Origin: CAJXYS01 sp913063035
GTDB lineage: Bacteria > Pseudomonadota > Alphaproteobacteria > Rhodobacterales > Rhodobacteraceae
Length of the DNA: 64,000 bases
Direction: 5' to 3'
NCBI RefSeq assembly: GCF_050586465.1
Contig: NZ_JBOCEG010000002.1
Location: 422,406 to 486,405, forward strand
A model generated the notes under the pieces. The model did not search any database. It had not been told where the DNA came from and saw only the letters and a program-made list of their open reading frames with translations. Positions 42,795-51,771 of the stretch are shown piece after piece (within the stretch, counting starts at the first letter, position 1; each line of letters starts with the position of its first letter). The position numbers and the translations under genes are program-made.

Positions 42795-43304
42795 TCAAGC
42801 CGCCTGCGCCTGAGACTGCGCCGCCCAGGCGAGCGCGAACAGCAGAAGGGCTGCAGACAGGCCGCAGGCGATGGTGCGGACGGTATTCCAGAAGCGCCAG
42901 CGGGGCAGGTAGGTGCAGCTCCAGTAATCCAGCGTCGCATCCGCGGAGGGCTCCATGCCCGCCAGGGTTTCGTTCATCGGCACGTTGAAGACCACCGTCA
43001 CCCCGAAGCATCCGACGAGATACGTCAGGCCCGCCAGCATCATCAGGGTCCCCGGGCCGTGCCCGACGACCAATACGCCATGGGCCGCGATCAGCAGGGA
43101 TACCGGCACCAGCCCGAGGAAGAGCACCATGAAGATCCAGCGGAACACCTCTCGGTTGATGGCCTGCATCGCCTCCGCGCCGCCCTGACCGCTGGTCAGC
43201 GACAAGGCGCGCATGATGAAATCCGAGAAGGCAAGAAAGACCCCGCCGACCAGCGCATAGGCAAGGACGGCGAGATGGGAGAGGTAGAAGATGAAACCGG
43301 ACAT
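42795..43304 (-). CDS. DUF1772 (anthrone oxygenase-like) membrane protein
   Basis: 169-residue inner-membrane protein with four hydrophobic helices. NVPMNETLAG in the third quarter and YLPRWRFWNTVRTIACGLSA near the end are the DUF1772 hallmarks, as is the N-terminal segment GGVFLAFSDFIMRAL. Related fungal proteins are anthrone oxygenases, but bacterial members are uncharacterised. Part of a leftward cassette with the DUF4345 and NmrA-like genes. Confidence 0.85.
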   Translation of the reverse strand: MSGFIFYLSHLAVLAYALVGGVFLAFSDFIMRALSLTSGQGGAEAMQAINREVFRWIFMVLFLGLVPVSLLIAAHGVLVVGHGPGTLMMLAGLTYLVGCFGVTVVFNVPMNETLAGMEPSADATLDYWSCTYLPRWRFWNTVRTIACGLSAALLLFALAWAAQSQAQAA

Positions 43305-43364
43305 GAAGGGATTCCTTGGATGGGGCGGCGGCGGGACCCCGAGGGTCGTGCCGCCGCGGCAGTG

Positions 43365-43793
43365 TCAATGCGCGTGCCGCGCCGCGAAGGGGCGGGGCGC
43401 CGGCTGCCGGAGCCGCCTGCGGAAGGCCGCGAGGCAGAGCGCTGCGATGACCAGTTCGACGACGAGCGCGCCGATGACGCTGCCGGACGGCATCCCGTCC
43501 ATCGCAAGCCCGACCAGCCGCCCGATCGGGAAGGCGACGAACACCGTCAGCGCCGCCACCATGGCGACGGCCAGGGTCGCGTGACGCCGGATGCCGAGCA
43601 GCATCAGAAGGCCGAAACCCGCGAGGCCGGCGCCGGGCGCGCGCAATTCGCTCAGCAGGCTGGCGTCTTCGCCGAGCGTGATGCCGTAGCTGGCATAGAA
43701 GGCGTGCGGCGCGAACAGGATGAAGGCGCCTATTGCGAGCGCGGTGAGGCCCGAGAGGCCGAGCGCGATCTTCTCGAACAGGGTGGGGCGCAT
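43365..43793 (-). CDS. DUF4345 membrane protein
   Basis: 142-residue protein with four membrane helices; KIALGLSGLTALAIGAFILF, PHAFYASYGITLG and LRAPGAGLAGFGLLMLLGIR match the DUF4345 family. Function unknown. ATG at 43793 gives the family start MRPTLFEKIALGLSG; the open frame extends 27 codons upstream without similarity. It lies 25 bp downstream of the NmrA-like gene and 60 bp upstream of the DUF1772 gene, all in one direction. Confidence 0.83.
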   Translation of the reverse strand: MRPTLFEKIALGLSGLTALAIGAFILFAPHAFYASYGITLGEDASLLSELRAPGAGLAGFGLLMLLGIRRHATLAVAMVAALTVFVAFPIGRLVGLAMDGMPSGSVIGALVVELVIAALCLAAFRRRLRQPAPRPFAARHAH

Positions 43794-43818
43794 GTCATGG
43801 TCCTTTCGACGGGTGGTG

Positions 43819-44646
43819 TCAGGCGGCGCGTGTCCAGGCGCCGGCTCGGGCGGCGTCCCGGGCGAAATCCGCAAAGTCGCGGGGGACGCGGCCGAGCGCG
43901 CGCATCACGCCATCCGTGGTGTGGGCGTTGCGCCCGTCCAGCGTTTCACGCGCGATGGCGGTGAAGACGTCGGCGACGAAAATGCCGCCGGCCTCGGCGA
44001 CGTTCGCGTGGAACTCATCGAAACTGATCGGGATATGCCGGATCTCTCGCCCGGTCGCCCGTGAAAGCTCGGCCGCCATGTCCGCGAAGGACATGAGCCG
44101 CGGGCCTGTGACCTCGTAGAGTTCGCCCTTGTGGCCCTCTTCGGTCAGCGCCGCGACGGCGACATCGGCAATGTCGTCGATGTCGATGATGGGCTCGGCC
44201 ACAGCGCCGCCGGGCATTGGAAGGACGCCGGTCAGGACTGGATCGCGCAGGTAACCTTCGGAGAAGTTCTGCGCGAACCAGGCGGCCCGAACGATGGTGA
44301 AGTCGACGCCGGAATCTCGCACCACCGCTTCGCCCAGCCGCGCGTGATGTTCGCCGCGGCCGGAGAGCAGCACGAGATGTTCGACGTCCAGATCGCGGGC
44401 CGTCTCGCAGAGGGACTCGAGCTTTTCCACGGCGCCGGGGAAGGCGAGATCGGGGAAGTAGGTGACATAAGCCGCACGGGCCCCACGCAGGGCCGGTGCC
44501 CAGGTCTCCGGCGCCTCCCAGTCGAAGGGCGTTGCGGAGCTGCGCGAGCCGCGGCGCACGGGCAGGCCGCGCGCCTCGAGGCGGCGGGCGACGCGGCGGC
44601 CGGTCTTGCCGGTCGCGCCGATGACGAGGATCTCTTGGTCTTTCAT
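43819..44646 (-). CDS. NmrA-like NAD(P)-binding protein
   Basis: 275-residue atypical short-chain dehydrogenase. The dinucleotide-binding glycine motif is ILVIGATGKTGRRVARRLEA (residues 5-24), followed by the HLVLLSGRGEHH region and the FTIVRAAWFAQNF block. NmrA/HSCARG and azoreductase-like proteins sense or use NAD(P)H; the actual substrate is unknown. ATG at 44646. The AraC-type gene lies 108 bp upstream in the same direction. Confidence 0.87.
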   Translation of the reverse strand: MKDQEILVIGATGKTGRRVARRLEARGLPVRRGSRSSATPFDWEAPETWAPALRGARAAYVTYFPDLAFPGAVEKLESLCETARDLDVEHLVLLSGRGEHHARLGEAVVRDSGVDFTIVRAAWFAQNFSEGYLRDPVLTGVLPMPGGAVAEPIIDIDDIADVAVAALTEEGHKGELYEVTGPRLMSFADMAAELSRATGREIRHIPISFDEFHANVAEAGGIFVADVFTAIARETLDGRNAHTTDGVMRALGRVPRDFADFARDAARAGAWTRAA

Positions 44647-44754
44647 GGGATGTCTCCTTGGCTTCCGGATCGGTAACCAAGGAATAGGCACAGGGAAGCG
44701 GCGGCGTATTGACCGGTGAAGCCAGCCTTTTGACCGATGCCGCCAATGTGCCCG

Positions 44755-45759
44755 TCAGCGGGGGGACACGTCCTTGCGGTAGGTCGCGGGCGTCGTGCCG
44801 ACCCAGCGTTTGAACGCGCGGGTAAAGGCGCTCTGGTCGGAGAAGCCGATGAGGAACGCGATTTCGGCCAGTGAATGGCTTTCATCGCGCAAGAGCGCCT
44901 CGGCGAGATCGCGGCGGGTCTCCTCGGTGAGGCTCTGAAAGCTCACGCCGTGCTCCGAGAGGCGCCGGTGGAAGGACCGCGCACTGAGCCCGAGGCCGCG
45001 GGCGATCTCGGCCATCTTCGGCGTCCCCTCGCTGAGGGCCTGGGCGATTGCGGCCTTGGCCTGCGCCACAAGCGCGGGCGCCCGGGTGAGCTCGGACAGT
45101 TCCGCATCGAGCTGCGTGGTGAGGTATCGCGAGATCCCCTCGTCCCCGAGGATGTTGCGCCGGGCCAGCGTCTCGTCGGCATAGAGGATCGCGTCGAGGT
45201 CGGCGCCGAAGCGCACCGGACAGCCGAACCACGCCTCATGCGCGGCGATCGAACGCGGGGCCGGATGACGGACCAGCACCTCCACCGGCGCAAGCGGCAC
45301 CGGGCAGACCTGTCTCGCGATGGACACGACGCTCGCAAGGGTCGCCTCGTTCGACAGCCGCATCCCGAGGCGCCGTTCGCCCGCCCGATGCAGGATGAAG
45401 AGCGTGCCTCCCGCTGCCGGCCGCAGCTCGTATTCGACGACGCTGGTCCAGAGCCGCGCGTAGCGTTCCACCCTCGCATAGGACGCCCCGAGCGTCGTCG
45501 CAGCCTTGAAGGCCAGTCCTAGCGCGCCGTATTCGTCAAGTCGCATGGAGGCGCCTGTGCGTACCGGCAGATCGGTGACGTCGATCTGGTCGGCGATCCT
45601 TTCGAGCATGTCGTAGTAGCGCTCGGCGGGAACCATTCGCCCGGCGTCCCAGGGGTCTTCCGGATCGATCCTGACACCGGCCAGCAACGCCGCAGCATCG
45701 ACCCCGCCGCCCGCCGCGGCGACGACCTTGCGCGCGAAGAGCGACGTCACGTATCCCAT
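44755..45759 (-). CDS. AraC-family regulator (OruR/ArgR-type)
   Basis: 334-residue transcription factor. The N-terminal Arabinose_bd-like domain (about 20-205; GASMRLDEYGALGLAFKAAT and EAWFGCPVRFGADLDAILYA) is the type found in OruR, MmsR and similar proteins. The C-terminal double HTH (about 235-334) has EIARGLGLSARSFHRRLSEH and LAEIAFLIGFSDQSAFTRAF. It heads the leftward cassette with the NmrA-like, DUF4345 and DUF1772 genes and probably controls it (inference from position). Confidence 0.92.
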   Translation of the reverse strand: MGYVTSLFARKVVAAAGGGVDAAALLAGVRIDPEDPWDAGRMVPAERYYDMLERIADQIDVTDLPVRTGASMRLDEYGALGLAFKAATTLGASYARVERYARLWTSVVEYELRPAAGGTLFILHRAGERRLGMRLSNEATLASVVSIARQVCPVPLAPVEVLVRHPAPRSIAAHEAWFGCPVRFGADLDAILYADETLARRNILGDEGISRYLTTQLDAELSELTRAPALVAQAKAAIAQALSEGTPKMAEIARGLGLSARSFHRRLSEHGVSFQSLTEETRRDLAEALLRDESHSLAEIAFLIGFSDQSAFTRAFKRWVGTTPATYRKDVSPR

Positions 45760-46004
45760 CCCGGCATTCTACGATGCGCGCGCTGAGCCGCCAAGATCGC
45801 AGTGGATCCGGGCAGGCGGCGGACCGGACTTTTTCTCTTCGTTTGATGTTGCATCCGGCTTCCAAGCGCAGGGAAGGTCGGCAAACGCCCGTTCGCCGCA
45901 TTATCCGTGAAGGCCGGCTCAGCTGCGAACCTGTCTTTCGGACAGCATGATGCTGCCGCAGCGCGGCGGCCCCGCGTCCTCTTGTTGGTGGGAGGTCGCT
46001 TTTC

Positions 46005-47015
46005 TCAGCCGTAGTCCGGTGCGACGGCCCGTCCCTCCTTGGCCGAGCGGGCGCAGGCCAGCGCGATGGCCAGGGCCGCGCGGCCGTCCTCGGCGGTGGC
46101 CGACGGCGCGCGCCCCGACGTGACGGCGGCGTGGAACTCGTCGAGGGCGTTGTAGAAGGACTGGTCGTAGCGCTCGAGGAAGAAGTGCTTCAGCGGCGCG
46201 CGGGCGACCGTCCGCGTGCCGTCCCAACGCACCAGGGGATCGTCGCGGTGATTCTCGGTCTGCAGCATGCCCCGGTCGCCGAGGGCCTCCAGCCGCTGGT
46301 CGAAGCCGTAGCTGCAATAGCGGGAATTGTTGATGTGCACCAGCGCGCCCGAGGGCATCTTCAGCGTCGTCATGGTGAGATCGAAATCCCCCTCCGCGCC
46401 GATCTCCGGGTCGAACATGCAGGACCCGGCCGCCTGAACCTCGACCGGTCGCTCCCCCGCGATCCAGCACAGCAGGTCGATGTCGTGGATCGTGGCGTCG
46501 ACGAAATATCCCCCCGAGGCGCGCACATAGGCGATCGGCGGCGGGGCGGGTTCGCGGCTCCAGCTCATCAGCATGGTGACACGGCCGATCTCGCCCGCCC
46601 GTACCGCCGCGCGCAGCGCGGCGTTGTCGGGATCGAAGCGGCGGTTGAAGCCCAGCATGAAGGGCACCGGCGTCTCCTTCAGCGCGGCGAGCGCCTGGTC
46701 GACGCGCGCCAGCGTCTGGTCCAGCGGCTTCTCGCAGTAGATCGGCTTGCCCGCCTGCGCGACGCGCAGGATGTAGTCGACATGCGTGTCGGTTGGCGTC
46801 GCGATGACCACCGCGTCCACCCTGGGATCGGCCAGCATCTGGTCGAGATCGTCGACGGGCCGGCCGCCATACTGCGCCGCGGCGGTCTCGGCGGAGCTGC
46901 GGCGCGGGTTGTAGACGACCTCGAGGCTCAGGCCGGGATGGGCGCTGATCTTGGGGCCGTAGACATGGGCCATCCGCCCCGTACCCATGAGCGCGATGCC
47001 GAGCTGTTTCGTCAT
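46005..47015 (-). CDS. Gfo/Idh/MocA-family oxidoreductase
   Basis: 336-residue NAD(P)-dependent dehydrogenase. Rossmann motif IALMGTGRMAHVYGPKI (residues 7-23), the signature catalytic lysine in PIYCEKPLDQT (about 90-100) and the catalytic Asp/His pair in DATIHDIDLLCW (about 170-181) are present. Substrates in this family include myo-inositol and keto-sugars. Its start overlaps the GMC gene stop by 4 bp, so the two oxidoreductases are coexpressed and probably act in sequence on the sugar imported by the neighbouring ABC system. Confidence 0.93.
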   Translation of the reverse strand: MTKQLGIALMGTGRMAHVYGPKISAHPGLSLEVVYNPRRSSAETAAAQYGGRPVDDLDQMLADPRVDAVVIATPTDTHVDYILRVAQAGKPIYCEKPLDQTLARVDQALAALKETPVPFMLGFNRRFDPDNAALRAAVRAGEIGRVTMLMSWSREPAPPPIAYVRASGGYFVDATIHDIDLLCWIAGERPVEVQAAGSCMFDPEIGAEGDFDLTMTTLKMPSGALVHINNSRYCSYGFDQRLEALGDRGMLQTENHRDDPLVRWDGTRTVARAPLKHFFLERYDQSFYNALDEFHAAVTSGRAPSATAEDGRAALAIALACARSAKEGRAVAPDYG

Positions 47016-48613
47016 GCTGCACCTTTCGCGTCTTCGAGGATCATCGCCGCGCCCTTCTCGCCGATCATGATGGACGCGGCGTTCGTATTGCCGGTCACGA
47101 TGCGCGGCATGATCGAGGCGTCGACCACGCGCAGGCCCCGGACGCCGTGCACGCGCAGGCGCGGATCGACGACCGCGTCCGGCCCGGTGCCCATCTTGCA
47201 GGTGCCCACGGGATGGAGCAGCGAGAGACCGTTGGCCCGGCAATAGTCGAGAAGCGCCGCGTCGTCCCGGACGTCGCGGCCCGGGGTCAGCTCGCGCTCG
47301 ACGCAGCGCGCCATCGGGTCGGTCGCCGCGATCTTTCGCCCGAACTTCAGCCCCGCGATGGCCGCGCGCTGGTCGGCCTCCTCGGCGAAGAAGTTGAACT
47401 GGATGGCCGGCGGCGTGTCCGCGCCCGGCCCCTTGATGCGGACATGCCCGCGCGAGGTGGGCCGCATGTGCTCGGCCAGGATGGTGAAGCCCGAGAACGG
47501 ATGCGGCTTGAGCTGTTCGTTCGTGCACCAGGCCATGAAGGTGACCATCATGTCCGGGCGGTCGATGCCGGGCCCGGACCGGATGAAGGTGTTGGAATAG
47601 TTGCCGTTGTCGGCGAAGGGCCCGGTGCGGAACAGCAGGTAGCGCAAAAGCTGCAGACCACCCTTCAGCTTGTTGTTGTAGAGATCGTTGACCGTCGTCT
47701 TGACGGTCGAGCGATACTCGGCGCCGATCCCGAAATGATCCTGCAGGTTTTCCCCGACGCCGGGCAGCGCGTGGCGCGTCTCAATCCCGTGCGCCTGCAG
47801 AAGGGCGCCCGGGCCGATCCCCGAGAGCTGCAGCAGCTGCGGCGAGTTGAAGGTGCCCCCGCAGAGGATCACCTCCGCCCGCGCACCCGCCGTGTGGCGA
47901 CCCGAGCGATCCGTCCAGGCCACGCCGCTGGCGCGCCCCTCCGCGATCTCGATGCGCTCCACCATGGCATGCAGCTTCAGGTCGATGTTCTGCATCGCCG
48001 GGCCACGCAGGTAGCCGGCGGCCGTGCTCCAGCGGCGCCCGTTCTTCGTGGTGGTCTGGACATAGCCGGTGCCCTCCTGCCGGGCGCCGTTGAAGTCGTC
48101 GTTGCGCGGCACGCCGAGCGATTCCGAGGCCGCGTGGAAGGCTTCCCCGAGGGCATGCTCGGTGCGCAGGTCCGAAACGGCGACTGGCCCCCCGGTGCCG
48201 TGGAAGTCATCGGCCCCGCGCTCCTGGTCCTGGCAGGACTTGAAATAGGGCAGCACGCCGTCCCAGCCCCAGCCGGTGCAGCCCTGCGCCTCCCAGCCGT
48301 CGAAATCCTCGGGCTGGCCGCGCATGTAGATCATCCCGTTGATCGCCCCGGTCCCGCCCAGGACCTTGCCGCGGGGCTGGAAAAGCCGGCGACCGTTCAG
48401 GTGTGGTTCGGGTTCGCTCTCGTAGCACCAGTTCACCTGCGGGTTGGCATAGAGCAGCGAGTAGCCGAGGGGGATGTGGATGAAGGGGTTGCGGTCCTTG
48501 CCGCCCGCCTCGAGCAGAAGGACCTTGTGCCCCGCCTCGCCAAGCCGTCCCGCTACCGCGCAGCCGGCCGATCCAGCGCCGATGACGATGTAGTCGTAGT
48601 CCCCGGCCGTCAT
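47012..48613 (-). CDS. GMC-family flavin oxidoreductase
   Basis: 533-residue FAD-dependent alcohol dehydrogenase/oxidase. The ADP-binding fold YIVIGAGSAGCAVAGRLGEA is at about 8-27, GMC signature 1 around GKVLGGTGAINGMIYMRGQP, signature 2 GGTFNSPQLLQLSGIG (about 255-270), and the active-site His in LSLLHPVGTCKMG with the C-terminal NTNAASIMIGEKGA. No signal peptide, so cytoplasmic. ATG at 48613; the open frame starts 23 codons earlier. It is transcribed divergently from the winged-helix/solute-binding regulator with a palindromic operator exactly midway. Confidence 0.95.
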   Translation of the reverse strand: MTAGDYDYIVIGAGSAGCAVAGRLGEAGHKVLLLEAGGKDRNPFIHIPLGYSLLYANPQVNWCYESEPEPHLNGRRLFQPRGKVLGGTGAINGMIYMRGQPEDFDGWEAQGCTGWGWDGVLPYFKSCQDQERGADDFHGTGGPVAVSDLRTEHALGEAFHAASESLGVPRNDDFNGARQEGTGYVQTTTKNGRRWSTAAGYLRGPAMQNIDLKLHAMVERIEIAEGRASGVAWTDRSGRHTAGARAEVILCGGTFNSPQLLQLSGIGPGALLQAHGIETRHALPGVGENLQDHFGIGAEYRSTVKTTVNDLYNNKLKGGLQLLRYLLFRTGPFADNGNYSNTFIRSGPGIDRPDMMVTFMAWCTNEQLKPHPFSGFTILAEHMRPTSRGHVRIKGPGADTPPAIQFNFFAEEADQRAAIAGLKFGRKIAATDPMARCVERELTPGRDVRDDAALLDYCRANGLSLLHPVGTCKMGTGPDAVVDPRLRVHGVRGLRVVDASIMPRIVTGNTNAASIMIGEKGAAMILEDAKGAA

Positions 48614-48681
48614 GGTATCCCTCCCGCCTCGACGTGTTGCGGGGAAGGTTGCACTGCCGGCCCTGACCAATGAACATGTCA

Positions 48682-48700
48682 AATGTCAGATTTGGACATT
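48682..48700. promoter_or_regulatory. Operator site A of the sugar locus
   Basis: Perfect inverted repeat AATGTC-N7-GACATT. Its centre is 78 bp from the start codon of the GMC gene on one side and 78 bp from that of the regulator on the other. The reverse complement matches site B at 51655-51673 in 17 of 19 positions. An extra ATGTC direct repeat lies just upstream (48676-48680). Confidence 0.75.
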
Positions 48701-48768
48701 AACTCGCTGGCATGCTCTCTTCGATCGGGAATTCTTGGCGAACACCGCCGGCGACAGGAGACCCAGCC

Positions 48769-50472
48769 ATGACGCGCGAAGAGCTGCTCCGGATCCTCAC
48801 CTTCGTGGACTCCAACCGGGACATTTCAGAGAAGCGCACGCAGCTGGCCACCGTGGATCCCCGGTGGAACATCATTTCCTATGCCATGCGCCGCCACCTG
48901 GAGGGCAAGCTCCTGACGGTGACGTCTGCCGCGATGGCCGCCGACGTGCCTTATGGGACGGCGGTCCGGCGGATCACCGAACTGATCGAGCAGGGTTTCC
49001 TGCACAAGCGGCCGCGGTCCAAGTCGGGGAAATCCTTTTCGCTTCATCCCACACGCAAGCTCATCGCGGAGTTCGAGAGCTTCGCGATGCAACTCAAGGC
49101 GATGGTGGGCAACACGTTCGGCTTCACCGATGGCGACGGCGAGATCGGCGATTTCTATTTCGGCGGATATTACATGGCCTCGCGGATCCTACCCTATCCG
49201 AACGCGATGAGAACCGGCGTCGGCGTCGACCGCACCTTCCGGATTCTCAGCCCGATCGACCCCACATTCAAGACGCTCAGCCAGTTCTCGTCCAATCTGG
49301 ACGAGCTGTGCGGGACCAATATCGAGATCGTCAATCTTCCCCTGGACGAGCTCCACGGCGAGATCATGGCCAACGCCAGGCGTCCCGCCTCGAAATACGA
49401 TCTGATGGCCGTCGACCTGCCCTGGATCGGTCAGCTCGCGACGGAAGGGGTGGTCGAACCGCTGGACGAGATCATGCGGGCGGAGCGCTACAACCCGTCG
49501 GACTTCCATAACGCGGCCTTCCGCGGCTCGTCGTGGAACGGCCAGCAATACGGCCTGCCGATCCAGCCGACCGCCGAGCTGCTTTTCTGCCGCTCCGACC
49601 TGTTCGCGGAGGCCGGGCTCGACATCCCGAGAACCACCGAGGATGTCCTCTTCGCCGCACGGGTGCTGCACCGGTCGGGCTTCGACATTTCCGGCATCGT
49701 GATGAATTACGGCCGCGGCACCCCGGTGGCCCACACCTTCATTCAAACGCTGGCCGATTTTGGCCAGCCGGTGCTCGATCTGAACCGGCTGGGGACCGAG
49801 TTCGACGTCTCAACGATCGAGAAAGAGAATTTCCGCCCGCGCCTGTTGACCGAGGCGGCGCGCAATGCCGCCGAGTTCCTGATGGAACTCACCGAATTTG
49901 CGCACAAGGAAAGCCTGGTATGTAACTGGGACCGGCGCATCGGGATATTCTCCAACGGCCAGGCGGCCATGACCTACGGCTGGCACATCCGCGCCGCCGC
50001 CTTCGAGCTGAACGAGAAATCCGCGGCCCACGGCAAGGTCGTTTTCGCGCCCCACCCGCACGGGCCGGGGGCACGGACCGTCTCGCCGATCGGGGGGTTT
50101 TCGCTGGCGATGCCGGCGGGGCTGGACCCCGACCGGAAAAAGGCCTCGTGGAAGGTGATGGAATACCTGACCCGGCCGGAAATGCTGAAATGGTATGTTC
50201 TGAACGGCAACCTGACGAGCCCGCGCTTCTCGACCAGCGCGGATCCGGAGGTGCAGGCCAGCAGCCCGCTCATCGGCGAGATCGACGTGATGGAACGCCG
50301 CGGCGAACTGCAGACCTGGCCGCGCCCGCCCGTGCCCGAGTTCAGCGACCTGCTCAGCATCCTCGGCGACGAGATCCACATGATGTTGCAGGGGGCGCAA
50401 TCCATCGATGACGCCCTTGCCAGCTCGCAGAACCGCATCGACGCCCTGATGCGGGAGCGCGGTCGCTACTGA
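48769..50472 (+). CDS. Winged-helix regulator fused to a MalE-type solute-binding domain
   Basis: 567 residues. The N-terminal part (about 35-105) reads as a winged helix: LTVTSAAMAADVPYGTAVRR (helix-turn-helix) then ELIEQGFLHKRPRSKSGKSF (wing). From about 155 to 520 it matches family 1 extracellular solute-binding proteins: KYDLMAVDLPWIGQLATEGV, QQYGLPIQPTAELLFCRSDL, GQAAMTYGWH and GGFSLAMPAGLDPDRKKASW. There is no signal peptide or membrane helix, so the binding domain must be cytoplasmic, sensing an imported ligand. SgrR is a known analogue but with a different (SBP_bac_5) binding domain. GACAGGAGA precedes the ATG at 48769. Probable regulator of both flanking transcription units via sites A and B. 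Confidence 0.85.
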   Translation: MTREELLRILTFVDSNRDISEKRTQLATVDPRWNIISYAMRRHLEGKLLTVTSAAMAADVPYGTAVRRITELIEQGFLHKRPRSKSGKSFSLHPTRKLIAEFESFAMQLKAMVGNTFGFTDGDGEIGDFYFGGYYMASRILPYPNAMRTGVGVDRTFRILSPIDPTFKTLSQFSSNLDELCGTNIEIVNLPLDELHGEIMANARRPASKYDLMAVDLPWIGQLATEGVVEPLDEIMRAERYNPSDFHNAAFRGSSWNGQQYGLPIQPTAELLFCRSDLFAEAGLDIPRTTEDVLFAARVLHRSGFDISGIVMNYGRGTPVAHTFIQTLADFGQPVLDLNRLGTEFDVSTIEKENFRPRLLTEAARNAAEFLMELTEFAHKESLVCNWDRRIGIFSNGQAAMTYGWHIRAAAFELNEKSAAHGKVVFAPHPHGPGARTVSPIGGFSLAMPAGLDPDRKKASWKVMEYLTRPEMLKWYVLNGNLTSPRFSTSADPEVQASSPLIGEIDVMERRGELQTWPRPPVPEFSDLLSILGDEIHMMLQGAQSIDDALASSQNRIDALMRERGRY

Positions 50473-50485
50473 CCGAGCCACGAAA

Positions 50486-50513
50486 AAGGGCCGCGTCATG
50501 AGACGCGGCCCTT
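50486..50513 (-). terminator. Bidirectional intrinsic terminator
   Basis: 12-bp stem AAGGGCCGCGTC / GACGCGGCCCTT with loop ATGA, between the convergent regulator and binding-protein genes. Read leftward it continues into TTT, giving a five-T tract with the stem end; read rightward the T-run is only the stem end. It therefore mainly ends the binding-protein transcript. Confidence 0.78.
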
Positions 50514-50534
50514 CGCGGTCGCTTGGAGAGCGGC

Positions 50535-51536
50535 TTACCAGCTGGGGCGCTCGAACTCGTCGACGTTGTCCGGAAGGACCTTGGGGGTCTCGATGCCCTG
50601 CAGGGCCGGCACGTCGATCCCGTTGGCGACCTTCACCGCCGTCTGGATGGCGAGGATCGCGTCATCGACCGGGGATTGCTTGTTGGAGCCGGAGTGCCAG
50701 CCCTCCTTCATCGCGTCCCAGCCTTCGCCGAACTGGTTGCAGGTCACGACCTTGACCTCGCCGGGTTCCTTGCCCGCGCCCTGCAGTGCGCTGATCACGC
50801 CGAGCCCCATGCCGTCGTCGAACGCATAGACGCCGTCGATCTCGTCCCCGAACTGTGTCAGGAAGGTTTCCATGACCGTCTGGGCCTTCTCGCGGTTCCA
50901 CTCGGCGGTCTGGCTGGCCAGGATCTCGATGCCCGGGTAGTCATCCGCCATCTTGTCGAGGAAGCAGTTCTTACGCAGGATCGACACGGTGTAGCCCGGC
51001 GTGCCTTCGACGACCACGATGCTGCCCGCGCCCCCGAGCGCATCGCCCAGCATCTCGGCCGACTGTTCGGCCTGCGCGCAATCATCGGGACCGGTATGGC
51101 CGACGATATAGCGACGCCCGGCTTCGCCGATGGGCGAGTTCGAGGTGATCACCGGGATGCCCGAGCGGGACGCGTTGCGAATGGCCGGGATCAGCGCGTT
51201 CTGCGAGGTCGGCCAGACGACCAGCGCGTCCATGTTCTGCGACGCCATATCCTGGATCTGGTCAAACTGGACCGCCGGGTCGCCCTGCGGATCCATCACG
51301 GTGGCCTGGATGCCCAGTTCCTCGCTGTATTCAACGGCGGTTTCCGCGTATTTCGCCTGGTACGCGTTCGACCCCGGGTAGAGCACGGTGATGCCGATCC
51401 GGGTCTCGGACAGTGGCTGCTTCAGCTCGCCATCCAGCCAGTCGGGTGCGTCCTGCGCCCCGGCGCTGCCGGCCGCCAGCGCGGCGGCCGCCGCCGCGAC
51501 AAGGGTCGTTCCCAGCTTGGTGGGGATAATGTTCAT
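50535..51536 (-). CDS. RbsB-like periplasmic sugar-binding protein of ABC importer
   Basis: 333-residue periplasmic binding protein, type 1 fold (ribose/inositol cluster). Signal peptide about 1-28 (LVAAAAAALAAGSAGAQ). The mature part has ETRIGITVLYPGSNAYQAKY, QFDQIQDMASQNMDALVVWP, AIRNASRSGIPVITSN, and GVYAFDDGMGLGVISALQGA, which line the sugar pocket in this family. It is encoded on the strand opposite to its permeases and ATPase, divergent from them over a 273-bp promoter region that holds operator site B. Sugar identity unknown. Confidence 0.92.
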   Translation of the reverse strand: MNIIPTKLGTTLVAAAAAALAAGSAGAQDAPDWLDGELKQPLSETRIGITVLYPGSNAYQAKYAETAVEYSEELGIQATVMDPQGDPAVQFDQIQDMASQNMDALVVWPTSQNALIPAIRNASRSGIPVITSNSPIGEAGRRYIVGHTGPDDCAQAEQSAEMLGDALGGAGSIVVVEGTPGYTVSILRKNCFLDKMADDYPGIEILASQTAEWNREKAQTVMETFLTQFGDEIDGVYAFDDGMGLGVISALQGAGKEPGEVKVVTCNQFGEGWDAMKEGWHSGSNKQSPVDDAILAIQTAVKVANGIDVPALQGIETPKVLPDNVDEFERPSW

Positions 51537-51654
51537 CGTGGTTCCTCCTCAGCGCCGCCTGAATTGCTACGTTTCTCCCGAAAACCCCGGCGGCAGCGGT
51601 GCGGGGCTCTCCTCGCTCCATCATCGGCACGGGCAAGCCGCGCTCAACTGGCCA

Positions 51655-51673
51655 AATGTCCAAATCTGATTTT
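51655..51673. promoter_or_regulatory. Operator site B of the sugar locus
   Basis: AATGTCCAAATCTGATTTT. It equals the reverse complement of site A except at two positions (the T in GAT and the following T). It lies in the divergent region between the binding-protein gene (centre 128 bp from its start) and the first permease gene (146 bp from its start). Confidence 0.7.
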
Positions 51674-51771
51674 TGGGATGTCCGGGGTATGCGGTGCATT
51701 CGCCGCGCCGTGCGCAAGGCTATCGTTCCCGAAGATTCATTTTGGATTTTTTGTCGGTGTCCCGGGTGTGA

